From the NCBI GenBank assembly GCA_025997595.1, contig BNUU01000012.1, positions 1-47,963 on the forward strand: 47,963 bases of DNA, written 5' to 3'. Below the pieces are notes generated by a model, which saw only the letters and a program-made list of their open reading frames with translations, was not told where the DNA came from and did no database searches. Source of the DNA: Spirochaetia bacterium. GTDB taxonomy: Bacteria; Spirochaetota; Spirochaetia; Treponematales; Breznakiellaceae. Shown here in pieces: positions 16,428-23,513 of the stretch (its first letter is position 1; each line of letters starts with the position of its first letter). A program made the translations under genes and the position numbers.

Positions 16428-17478
16428 GATCCACCCCCGCCGCATAGACATAGCCGTACTTCCAGTTTCCATTCTGCCTTTCGACCATGGCGATAAATTC
16501 ATTGCCGCAAAATATCCCGGCGGAATACGAATCTGAAGAAGATGAACCACATCGAACCTCCGGTTCGCGGACACGAAGGGCACAAAGGGGGAGAGAAGAA
16601 TTTTTTGGAGAAGATCCCTGGCTTTCGGCTTCGGCAATGATTTTCTGACCGCAATCCCTCATTTCTTCGTGTCCTTTGTGCCCTTTGTGGTTAATATTCT
16701 CTTGCAGTATATGAGAAAGCGCTTTACCTTGTATGATTTTCTGCATATTCTCTTTATCAACATCGATAACAGGGATGTTCAGTGCTTCAAAAACCGATTT
16801 ATCAATGGGTCTAAGGACTGCCATAATGGCTTCCGGGGTTTCCGGATTTTCTTCCATTTCAGAAGTAAGATGAAACCCCGCTACCTGTGTCCGTTTGAGG
16901 GCAACAAGATGGGCGCGGGAACCTGCGGCAAGGGCGATATCCCGGGCCAATGAGCGGATATAGGTACCGCTTGAACAGCAGACCCGGACACGGGCCAAAG
17001 GCGACTCCCAGGAGAGCAGTTCCAGGGCGTGAATCGTGACGGGCCGCCTTTTCATTTCAACCGATTCCCCGGACCGGGCCCGTTCGCTGGCCCGTTTCCC
17101 GTCAACATGGATGGCCGAATAGGCCGGAGGCGCCTGGAGGATCTCCCCCCGGAACAGGGACAGCGCTTTTTCAAGGGCCTCCCGATCAGGAACCGGCCCC
17201 TCCCCCACAGTAATGCCTTCGGGGTCCAGGGTGTCGGTTTCAATGCCGAAGCGGATGGTCCCCTCGTATTCCTTGGTACAAAGTGAGAACCAGGGGGTCA
17301 GTTTGACCGCCCTTCCCGCAAGAACCACGAGGAGGCCGGAGGCAAATTTGTCCAGAGTACCCGTATGGCCCACCTTGCCGGTGCCGAGGGCCTTTTTTAC
17401 GACATTCAAACTGTCAAAGGAGGTGAGACCGGATTTTTTGTTGAGGAGCAGAAGGCCCGACTTTTCACTTACCGTCAT
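16414..17478 (-). CDS. truB: tRNA pseudouridine(55) synthase, carrying an in-frame repeat insertion
   Basis: TruB makes pseudouridine 55 in the T-loop of tRNAs. The catalytic domain is complete, with LLLLNKKSGLTSFD, the catalytic Asp43 in GHTGTLDKFASGLL, PPAYSAIHVDGKRA, and SSGTYIRSLARDI. The C-terminal PUA region is interrupted by about 47 residues beginning NHKGHKGHEEM, which are read from a dispersed palindromic DNA repeat (16560-16698). Normal PUA sequence resumes at YSAGIFCGNEFIAMVE. The frame is kept, so the enzyme may still work with a surface loop. The ATG at 17478 overlaps the rbfA stop by 14 nt; an upstream GTG at 17496 is an alternative start. With 354 residues it is longer than usual (about 300). 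Confidence 0.96.
   Translation of the reverse strand: MTVSEKSGLLLLNKKSGLTSFDSLNVVKKALGTGKVGHTGTLDKFASGLLVVLAGRAVKLTPWFSLCTKEYEGTIRFGIETDTLDPEGITVGEGPVPDREALEKALSLFRGEILQAPPAYSAIHVDGKRASERARSGESVEMKRRPVTIHALELLSWESPLARVRVCCSSGTYIRSLARDIALAAGSRAHLVALKRTQVAGFHLTSEMEENPETPEAIMAVLRPIDKSVFEALNIPVIDVDKENMQKIIQGKALSHILQENINHKGHKGHEEMRDCGQKIIAEAESQGSSPKNSSLPLCALRVREPEVRCGSSSSDSYSAGIFCGNEFIAMVERQNGNWKYGYVYAAGVDHAHP
16560..16698. repeat. Palindromic dispersed repeat inserted within truB
   Basis: The two ends are imperfect inverted copies: a GGACACGAAGGGCACAAAGG arm near 16572-16592 and a CTTCGTGTCCTTTGTGCC arm near 16667-16684, with AGAAGAA-like inner tails. The element is open in the truB frame and encodes NHKGHKGHEE. 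Related elements lie in intergenic spaces at 33352-33458 and 47679-47783. Boundaries are approximate, and no target duplication could be recognised by eye. Confidence 0.75.
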
Positions 17479-17842
17479 CGGATGCTGTTGTCTCACCGTT
17501 TACCAAAGTTTCTATCTTTTTGATCATATCGAAACCTTCCCGAATGCTCTCATCCGCATGAAAACGGAGCCGGGGGGTTTTCCGTGTCCGCATAAAGGAA
17601 CCGAGTTCCGCCTGGATAAAGCCTGCGGCGCTCTGCAACCCCTCGACCCCCCGGGGGATATTACCGTCTGCGCGGATATTGGAAACATACACATCCGCAT
17701 AGGAGAGATCACGGGAAACCACCACCCTGGTTATGGAAAGAAAGGGATTAACCCGGGGGTCCTTGATTCTGCCTTCAAGGATAAGGGCGCTTATCTTTTC
17801 CTGTACCAGCGCCCCTACCCGTTCAGTCCGGTATTCCGCCAT
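17465..17842 (-). CDS. rbfA: 30S ribosome-binding factor A
   Basis: This 125-residue single KH-like-domain protein starts YRTERVGALVQEKISALI, continues with the PFLSITRVVVSRDLSYADVYVS core, and has the LRFHADESIREG helix that marks RbfA. It helps mature the 5' end of 16S rRNA and acts on 30S subunits in the cytoplasm. It begins 3 nt after the infB stop and its stop overlaps truB, so infB-rbfA-truB are tightly coupled. The C-terminus carries a short acidic tail. Confidence 0.97.
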   Translation of the reverse strand: MAEYRTERVGALVQEKISALILEGRIKDPRVNPFLSITRVVVSRDLSYADVYVSNIRADGNIPRGVEGLQSAAGFIQAELGSFMRTRKTPRLRFHADESIREGFDMIKKIETLVNGETTASDDGK

Positions 17843-17845
17843 GAA

Positions 17846-20752
17846 CTAACTCAGTTTCCTCGCCACTTCCACCATTTCGAAGACCTCAAGCTGATCCCCA
17901 ATCTGGACATCATCAAAGTTTTCGAAGCCGATACCGCATTCGTAACCGGCGGCCACTTCCCGGACATCGTCCTTGATGCGCCGCAAAGAGCCGATCTTTC
18001 CGGTATGGATGGTGATATCCTCCCGGATAATATTGACACTGGCGCTCCGCTTGACCGTGCCGGTAAGCACATAACAGCCGGCAATGGTGCCGAATTTCGG
18101 GGTTTTGAAGGTGTCCCGCACTTCCACGGTGGCGATAACCTCTTCCTTGGTATCGGGTTTGAGCATCCCCTCCATGGCCTGCTCTATCTCCTCAACCGCC
18201 TTGTAGATGACGTTGTAGCGGCGGACATCCACCTTTTCAGATTCCGCCAGGAGCTTTGCCTTGGGGACGGGCCGCACATTGAAACCGATGATGATGGCGT
18301 TCGAGGCGATAGCCAGGTCCACATCCCCTTCGTTGATGGCGCCGGGGAGGGCCTGAATCACGTTGAGCCTGACTTCCTTGGTGGAAAGTTTTTCCAGGCT
18401 GGAACGGAGGGCCTCCGCAGAGCCCTGAACATCGGACTTGATGATAACTTTAAGTTCCTGAATCGCCCCGTCGCTGATGGTGTCGTAGAGGTTGTCCAGG
18501 GTGATCTTCCTGATGTTTTTGGCGTCCTCAAAACGCTTGAGTTCCTGCCGTTTGGAGGAGAAACCCCGGGCGACCTTTTCGTCGTCAACCACCTGGAGGG
18601 GGTCCCCGGCGTTGGGTATCCCCTCGAAGCCGAGCACCTCGACCGGCATTGAGGGGGTAGCTTCTTCCATCTTGTCGCCCTTGTCGTTGAAGAGCGCCCG
18701 CACTTTTCCGGGCCAGACACCGGCTACAAAGGAATCCCCGATACGGAGGGTTCCCCGTTCTATCAGCACGGTGGCAACGATGCCCCGGCCATGGTCGATC
18801 CGGGATTCCAGGACCTTCCCTTCGGCGCTGTGGCCATAATTGGCCTTAAGGTCGAGAACCTCGGCCTGGAGGAGTATGGCGTCAATCAGCTTGTCGATGC
18901 CTTCTTTCCGTAAGGCGGAAAGCTCCACGAACATGGTCTGTCCGCCCCAGTCTTCGGGCATAAGCCCCAACTCGGAGAGCTGGCTCTTGACCCGGTCGGG
19001 GTTTGCCTCGGGTTTGTCCATCTTGTTCACCGCCACGATGATGGGAACCTCAGCTTCCTTGGCGTGGTTGATGGCTTCGATGGTCTGGGGCATGACCCCA
19101 TCGTCGGCGGCGACCACCAGGACAACGATGTCCGTGACCTGTGCGCCCCGGGCCCGCATGCGGGTAAAGGCCTCATGGCCGGGGGTATCCAGGAAGGTGA
19201 TCCTGCCGTTGGGGGTTTCCACCGTGTAGGCCCCGATATGCTGGGTGATACCCCCGAATTCGCCGGAGACTACATCGGCGCTGCGGATTGCGTCCAGCAG
19301 CTTGGTCTTGCCGTGGTCAACATGGCCCATGACGGTAACCACCGGGGGCCGGTGATCCATGGCGGCCCCGTCATCGGAGCCGGTTTCGATCAGGGTCTCA
19401 TCGTAGAGGCTGATGATCTTTACATCGGTGCCGAATTCACTTGCCAAAATGGTGGCGGTTTCCGCGTCGATCTGCTGGTTGATGGTAACCATCTGGCCCA
19501 TGCTCATGAGCTTCTGGATCAGATCCGAAGCCTTGAGGTTCATCTTCCGGGCAAGTTCCGATACGGAGATGACCTCCATGATTTCAATGGACTTGGGGAT
19601 GGGGTTGGCCATATGGGTGATCTTTTTCTTGGTCTGGAGGAGCTTTTCCTCCATCTCAAGTTCCTTGTCCCTGCGGGTATAGACCGGTTTTTTGGCCTTA
19701 AAGGTCCGCTTGACCGGTCCCTTGCCTTCACCCAGTGAGGTGGAAGCGGAGGGAAGGCCGTTATTACCACCCGGCCGGCCGCCGGGACCGCCGGGCCGTC
19801 CCCCAAAGCCGCCGGGTCTTCCGGGGCCGCCGGGACGGGGTCCATTGAAACCGGGTCTGCCGCCCTGTCCGCCGGGACCGTTGAAGCCACCGGGACGGGG
19901 TCCGTTAAAACCGGGTCTTCCGCCCTGTCCGCCGGGGCCGTTGAAGCCGCCGGGACGGGGTCCGTTAAAACCGGGCCTGCCGCCCTGTCCGCCGGGTCCG
20001 TTAAAGCCGCCGGGACGGGGTCCGCGATCTCCGCCGGGCCCTCCCTGGCCGCCTTCGGGGTGGGGACCAACCGGTCTGCCACCTACGCGGCCTGCGACAC
20101 CCGCCGGCCGTCCCGGGAAGGGCGGTTGAACGGGGCTGCGGCCCACGGGCCGTCCCCCAACCCTGCCGGCCACCGCTGCGGGCCGCTGAGTAATGGGAAA
20201 AGAGGCTACCGGGCCTTCTGCAGAACCCGGAGCAGGATGTTCAGAAGGACGATCCGTCAGGCCATCCTGATGTTTTTGATCGGTTACGGCGGATTGGCCG
20301 TCTCCGCCTGCGGAAGCTGAAGACAGGGTACCCGCAATCGGGGTTTCACCGGCGGCGGATTCGGCGGGACCATCGGATTGTCCCTTTTGATGGGCCAGAG
20401 GGGAACTGCGGACACCAGGGCCTGCGGCCTCGGCGGAAGATTCCGGGCGGGCGGCGACAACGACCTTGGGCTGAGGCTTTTTGACCGGCCCCTGGGCGGG
20501 CCCCGCTGAAGGCTTCTTTTTTACAACGATCACCTTCCGGCGCTCACCATGCTCCACCGATTGATTTCCGGCAGAGCTTCCCCCGGGAGAATTCGGGGAA
20601 CCGCGGGCCGCGGGTCCGGTCCCTGCGGCCTCGGCGGAATGCTCCGATGTTTTGCGATCCTCGGGTGCAGGCTCATTCTGCGGGCGCTCATTGGACGCCT
20701 TCTTAATGAGTTCCGCCTTGGGTTTTTGGGTGTTTTCTAAATCCTCAGCCAT
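17846..20752 (-). CDS. infB: Translation initiation factor IF-2 with Gly-rich N-terminal repeats
   Basis: This 968-residue GTPase brings initiator tRNA to the 30S subunit. Residues 1 to about 360 are a low-complexity, Pro/Gly/Arg-rich region with three near-identical 20-residue units ([20 protein letters not shown]) plus looser copies. An IF2_N-like domain follows (about 390-440, [19 protein letters not shown]). The G domain starts near residue 474, with G1 GHVDHGKTK (K482), G3 DTPGHEAF, G4 NKMDKPEAN and a G5 SALRKEG region. The beta-barrels and the tRNA-binding C-terminal domain close the protein. It starts behind AAGGTGG, 9 nt after nusA. The Gly-rich region is unusually long and repetitive for IF-2, but the reading frame is intact. 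Confidence 0.98.
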   Translation of the reverse strand: MAEDLENTQKPKAELIKKASNERPQNEPAPEDRKTSEHSAEAAGTGPAARGSPNSPGGSSAGNQSVEHGERRKVIVVKKKPSAGPAQGPVKKPQPKVVVAARPESSAEAAGPGVRSSPLAHQKGQSDGPAESAAGETPIAGTLSSASAGGDGQSAVTDQKHQDGLTDRPSEHPAPGSAEGPVASFPITQRPAAVAGRVGGRPVGRSPVQPPFPGRPAGVAGRVGGRPVGPHPEGGQGGPGGDRGPRPGGFNGPGGQGGRPGFNGPRPGGFNGPGGQGGRPGFNGPRPGGFNGPGGQGGRPGFNGPRPGGPGRPGGFGGRPGGPGGRPGGNNGLPSASTSLGEGKGPVKRTFKAKKPVYTRRDKELEMEEKLLQTKKKITHMANPIPKSIEIMEVISVSELARKMNLKASDLIQKLMSMGQMVTINQQIDAETATILASEFGTDVKIISLYDETLIETGSDDGAAMDHRPPVVTVMGHVDHGKTKLLDAIRSADVVSGEFGGITQHIGAYTVETPNGRITFLDTPGHEAFTRMRARGAQVTDIVVLVVAADDGVMPQTIEAINHAKEAEVPIIVAVNKMDKPEANPDRVKSQLSELGLMPEDWGGQTMFVELSALRKEGIDKLIDAILLQAEVLDLKANYGHSAEGKVLESRIDHGRGIVATVLIERGTLRIGDSFVAGVWPGKVRALFNDKGDKMEEATPSMPVEVLGFEGIPNAGDPLQVVDDEKVARGFSSKRQELKRFEDAKNIRKITLDNLYDTISDGAIQELKVIIKSDVQGSAEALRSSLEKLSTKEVRLNVIQALPGAINEGDVDLAIASNAIIIGFNVRPVPKAKLLAESEKVDVRRYNVIYKAVEEIEQAMEGMLKPDTKEEVIATVEVRDTFKTPKFGTIAGCYVLTGTVKRSASVNIIREDITIHTGKIGSLRRIKDDVREVAAGYECGIGFENFDDVQIGDQLEVFEMVEVARKLS
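19831..20020. repeat. 60-bp tandem repeat coding the Gly-rich part of IF-2
   Basis: Three 60-bp units follow one another without gaps and differ at only a few, mostly third-codon, positions. Partial copies flank them. Each unit encodes [20 protein letters not shown]. Copy number is probably variable between strains. Confidence 0.9.
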
Positions 20753-20761
20753 AATCCACCT

Positions 20762-22255
20762 TTATTCTTCGTATTCAAAGCTCAAGCCAATACCGCAATT
20801 GGGACAACTCGTCATATCCACGGTAATTTTTGCTCCGCATTCAGGGCATTCGTATTCTTCAGCTTCCGCATCGGCATTTGCCGCAGCTTCGGCTTCGGCG
20901 TCGGCCGATTCTTCCCCGGCGGAACCGGATTCCGCCGTTTCAGCTTCTTCCCCTTCTTCCTCGATGATCTCCACATATTCTTCAATAAGTTTATGGAGAA
21001 CTTCAAGCTGTTCCGCAGTAATACTCTTGAATTCTCCCAGTTCTTCCGGGCCCAGGGCCAGGAAGTCTTCGATAAATTCGATATTACCTTCCTGCAGGGC
21101 CGCAACCACCGCGGCATCCACGCCGGGCAGTTCGGAAATCCGGGAAAATTCTTCTTCATATTCTTCGGAATCCCCGAAGAGTTCGTCAACCGCCCGCCGG
21201 GACTCGGCGGCGATATCCATATCCCCAAACTGGGCGTCGGTTTTAACGTCGATGTTCCAGTCCACCAGGCGGTTGGCCAGGCGGACATTGAGCCCCTGCT
21301 TGCCGATGGCCAGGGAAAGCTGGGAATCGTTCACCACCGCCAGGGCCTGATGCTTGGCCTCGTCCAGAATGACCACATCCCGCACTTCCGCAGGGGAAAG
21401 GGCATTTTTAATGAAGCGGCGGGGGTCCGGATCGTACTTGAGGATATCGATCTTTTCACCCTCAAGCTCCTTGATGACCGCCTGAATCCGCACGCCCTTG
21501 AGGCCCACGCAGGCCCCCACGGGGTCCACATCATCCCGATTGGAGTAGACCGCCAGCTTGGTGCGGTACCCCGGTTCCCGGACTATTTTGTGGATTTCCA
21601 CGGTTTTATCGTAAACCTCGGGCACCTCAAGCTCGAAAATGGCCCGGACAAAGTCGGTGTGGGTCCGGGAAAGCACCACCTGGAGGCCCGAGGGGGTCTT
21701 GTTCACTTCGGTAATCAGGGCCTTGATCCGGTCGTTTACGTGGTAGGTTTCCCGGGGGGACTGGTACTTCTTGGGAAGTATCCCCTCCATTTTGCCGAGG
21801 TCCACGTAAATGGTACCGTTCCGCTCCCGCTGGTAATAACCGATGATGATTTCCCCTACTTTGTCCTTGAATTCCGAATAGAGGGTATCCTTATGAATCT
21901 CCCGGAGGGACTGATGGGCGGTCTGTTTGGCGCTCTGAACCGAAATTCGGTCAAATTCATGGGGGTCAACCTCAATGAGAATTTCGTCCCCGATTTCCGC
22001 GTCCGGGTTCAGCTCACGGGCTTCCTCAAGGTCTATTTCAGAAACCGGATCGTAGACCCCGTCAACGATCATCTTTTGCGCGTAAATCGACACTTCCTTA
22101 TCGTCGGTAAACCGGACTATGGCATTATCAGCGTTTCCAAAACGGCGTTTATAGGCCGCAATGAGGGTTTCTTCGATAGTCGTGAGGATCAGCTCCTCTG
22201 AAATCCCACGCTCCTCACTGAGCTGGCGGATTGCGTCAGACATATCTGTTGCCAC
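20762..22255 (-). CDS. nusA: Transcription elongation/termination factor NusA with C-terminal zinc ribbon
   Basis: This 497-residue protein has the N-terminal RNA-polymerase-binding domain (about 1-125), an S1 domain (about 130-200), and two KH domains (about 200-345, with GACVGLKGVRIQ and SLAIGKQGLNVRLA). A helix-hairpin-helix-like segment (about 375-430) and a very acidic Glu/Ala linker follow. The last 28 residues carry C470-x-x-C473 and C484-x-x-C487, a zinc ribbon not found in standard NusA. It binds nascent RNA and polymerase, affecting pausing, termination and antitermination. The GTG at 22255 has AGGAGG 8-9 nt upstream inside the end of rimP, which decides it over the ATG at 22243. 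Confidence 0.97.
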   Translation of the reverse strand: MATDMSDAIRQLSEERGISEELILTTIEETLIAAYKRRFGNADNAIVRFTDDKEVSIYAQKMIVDGVYDPVSEIDLEEARELNPDAEIGDEILIEVDPHEFDRISVQSAKQTAHQSLREIHKDTLYSEFKDKVGEIIIGYYQRERNGTIYVDLGKMEGILPKKYQSPRETYHVNDRIKALITEVNKTPSGLQVVLSRTHTDFVRAIFELEVPEVYDKTVEIHKIVREPGYRTKLAVYSNRDDVDPVGACVGLKGVRIQAVIKELEGEKIDILKYDPDPRRFIKNALSPAEVRDVVILDEAKHQALAVVNDSQLSLAIGKQGLNVRLANRLVDWNIDVKTDAQFGDMDIAAESRRAVDELFGDSEEYEEEFSRISELPGVDAAVVAALQEGNIEFIEDFLALGPEELGEFKSITAEQLEVLHKLIEEYVEIIEEEGEEAETAESGSAGEESADAEAEAAANADAEAEEYECPECGAKITVDMTSCPNCGIGLSFEYEE

Positions 22256-22259
22256 GCTT

Positions 22260-22754
22260 TTATACCTCCTCTAAAAAATCTAATTTGGCCTTGGCAATAA
22301 GATCGTAAGAGATACGTATCTTTTCTTCTTTTACCTTAAGTACAATACCCGTTTCGTCCGCAGATTCCAGTATCCCGGCGGACCAGCCGGATATGTCGGT
22401 ACGGTAACACCGCACCCCCCTGCCCACATAGTGGACAAATTCGGACCCGTCCTTGATGAGCCGGTCTATCCCCGGGGAGGACACCTCCACATAGAGGTCC
22501 GCTCCGGGAAAGGCCAGCTCCAGCCGGGGAATACAGGCACGGTGAAAGGCGGAACAGTCGTCAATCCCGACGATTCCCTTTTTGTACACCACCGCCCGGA
22601 TCTGGATTCGCCCGGAGGAAGAACCACTCCCCTTATGCCGGGAAACGGTCAGTTCCACCAGGGATAAACCCATCCCCCGGGCCACCGGTTCCAGGGCGTC
22701 CCGCAAAAGCCCCTCCGGGCTCCCGCTGTCCGCCGCTTTGGGAGTAAGCCGCAC
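22260..22754 (-). CDS. rimP: Ribosome maturation factor RimP
   Basis: This protein of about 164 residues has the RimP pattern: DALEPVARGMGLSLVELTV at the N-terminus, the DDCSAFHRA helix, LYVEVSSPGIDRLIK (the family SSPGxDRPL motif), and a C-terminal SH3-like barrel with IVLKVKEEKIRISYDLIAKAKL. It assists 30S maturation. I prefer the GTG at 22754 because GAGGGGG lies 6 nt upstream. The ATG at 22769 and a TTG at 22778 are in frame, but the first has no properly spaced ribosome-binding site and the second runs into a terminator-like hairpin. It is the first gene of the operon. Confidence 0.93.
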   Translation of the reverse strand: MRLTPKAADSGSPEGLLRDALEPVARGMGLSLVELTVSRHKGSGSSSGRIQIRAVVYKKGIVGIDDCSAFHRACIPRLELAFPGADLYVEVSSPGIDRLIKDGSEFVHYVGRGVRCYRTDISGWSAGILESADETGIVLKVKEEKIRISYDLIAKAKLDFLEEV

Positions 22755-22775
22755 CGATATCCCCCTCATCCCTAA

Positions 22776-22806
22776 CAAAAAAGGGCCGTTTAAACGACCC
22801 TTTTTA
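22776..22806 (-). terminator. Terminator-like hairpin in the rimP-nusA-infB leader (candidate attenuator)
   Basis: On the minus strand AAAAAGGGTCG pairs with CGGCCCTTTTT around a TTTAAA loop (one G:T wobble), followed by another T. It lies about 20-50 nt downstream of the predicted transcription start and just before rimP. It is also a terminator in the opposite direction. In this position it can act as an attenuator, or end a short upstream RNA. Confidence 0.75.
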
Positions 22807-22833
22807 TTATGAGAATCATTAATTGTCTATACC

Positions 22834-22862
22834 AAGATAGCAGAGGGGGGGGGAAGTGTCAA
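22834..22862 (-). promoter_or_regulatory. Sigma-70-type promoter of the rimP-nusA-infB operon
   Basis: On the minus strand a perfect TTGACA (22862-22857) is separated by exactly 17 nt from TATCTT (22839-22834, 4 of 6). The spacer holds a nine-C run. Transcription would begin near 22827 and enter the leader hairpin. No competing gene lies between it and rimP. Confidence 0.65.
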
Positions 22863-22880
22863 GGGGGGGTGCACAGTAGC

Positions 22881-22985
22881 CCACGGGTGGAGGAAAGCCT
22901 GTTTGGTCCCGCCAAGATCTCGCTTGTGCGAGGGAGCTTCGGGCCTCATTCAAGTGACCTCACAGGCGTTCCCCTCCACCCGTGG
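22881..22985. ncRNA. Candidate structured RNA, 105 nt, strand and family unknown
   Basis: A perfect 13-bp outer stem (22881-22893 with 22973-22985) encloses an inner 6-bp stem (22897-22902 with 22962-22967) and a terminal CTCGC-TTGT-GCGAG hairpin (22919-22932). This nested, GC-rich design exceeds chance and resembles a small structured RNA. It lies between the toxin-like gene pair and the nusA operon promoter. I could not match it to SRP RNA, RNase P RNA, tmRNA or a riboswitch. A shortened 6S-like RNA is possible. If it is read on the minus strand, the hairpin at 22776-22806 could be its terminator. Confidence 0.45.
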
Positions 22986-23054
22986 CATTCTGTTGCTAAC
23001 AGGGAAAACACTTTGTTGCTTCCACACCGACAGCATAAAAGGTTACATTACCGA

Positions 23055-23513
23055 TCATCGCTTGGGTCCTGAAAGCCTATACCAAAGTCTGTTTTTCCCA
23101 ACCGGGAATTGTCCTATCAATTCAGGGCACTCTATCCAAAAAGCATCGGCATCGATGAAATGGAATTTCATTTTAACCGGCCATTTGTGATTTTCATCAT
23201 CCACACTATATAATTCCATTTCGATGATACCCACTGATATACTATCCATCTTGCTGATGGCATATCCCCCATCCCCACACATTATAACAAAATTTTTTTC
23301 TATTTCAAATTCAAGTGTTGTATTTGGTATTGCTTTCCCAATTCCCCAAACAAACTGTTCTTCTAGAATTGACGGACTTGATAAATAGCCGATGTTATCT
23401 ACCCAAGTCCCATCAAGATCAGAGATTTCAAATGCATGTCCATTGACACTTACATAAAAAGAAAATACCCCTAATAGACAGCAGATAAAAACCAATTTGA
23501 TTCTATTTTGCAT
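23055..23513 (-). CDS. Small secreted protein overlapping the giant gene; candidate immunity protein
   Basis: This 152-residue protein starts at the ATG at 23513, inside the last codons of the giant gene (11-nt overlap), with AGGGAG about 10 nt upstream. The N-terminus (MQNRIKLVFICCLLGVFSFY...) is a typical signal peptide. The mature part begins near a DLDGTWV segment reminiscent of lipocalin-like beta-barrels and is largely beta-strand with Trp, Phe and Tyr. The coding DNA is AT-rich like the 3' end of the giant gene and unlike the surrounding genes. I recognise no family. The overlap, the matching composition and the periplasmic targeting suggest a partner or immunity protein for the giant's C-terminal domain; that role is inference. 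An in-frame extension upstream lies inside the giant gene and is ignored. Confidence 0.75.
   Translation of the reverse strand: MQNRIKLVFICCLLGVFSFYVSVNGHAFEISDLDGTWVDNIGYLSSPSILEEQFVWGIGKAIPNTTLEFEIEKNFVIMCGDGGYAISKMDSISVGIIEMELYSVDDENHKWPVKMKFHFIDADAFWIECPELIGQFPVGKNRLWYRLSGPKR

Noticed and set aside
17213..18652. 479-codon open frame on the plus strand
   Set aside because: It is a shadow of infB, rbfA and truB, with no ribosome-binding site and no recognisable motif.
19831..20020. CRISPR-like regular repeats
   Set aside because: Units are contiguous with no unique spacers, in frame within infB and coding for a Gly-rich peptide.
20993..22201. 402-codon open frame on the plus strand
   Set aside because: It is the antisense of nusA, a by-product of codon bias.
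22881..22985. Known RNA (SRP, RNase P, tmRNA, cobalamin or TPP riboswitch)
   Set aside because: The GGAA-type SRP loop, the RNase P core, an Ala-like tRNA end and riboswitch core motifs are all absent; only an unassigned structured element can be supported.
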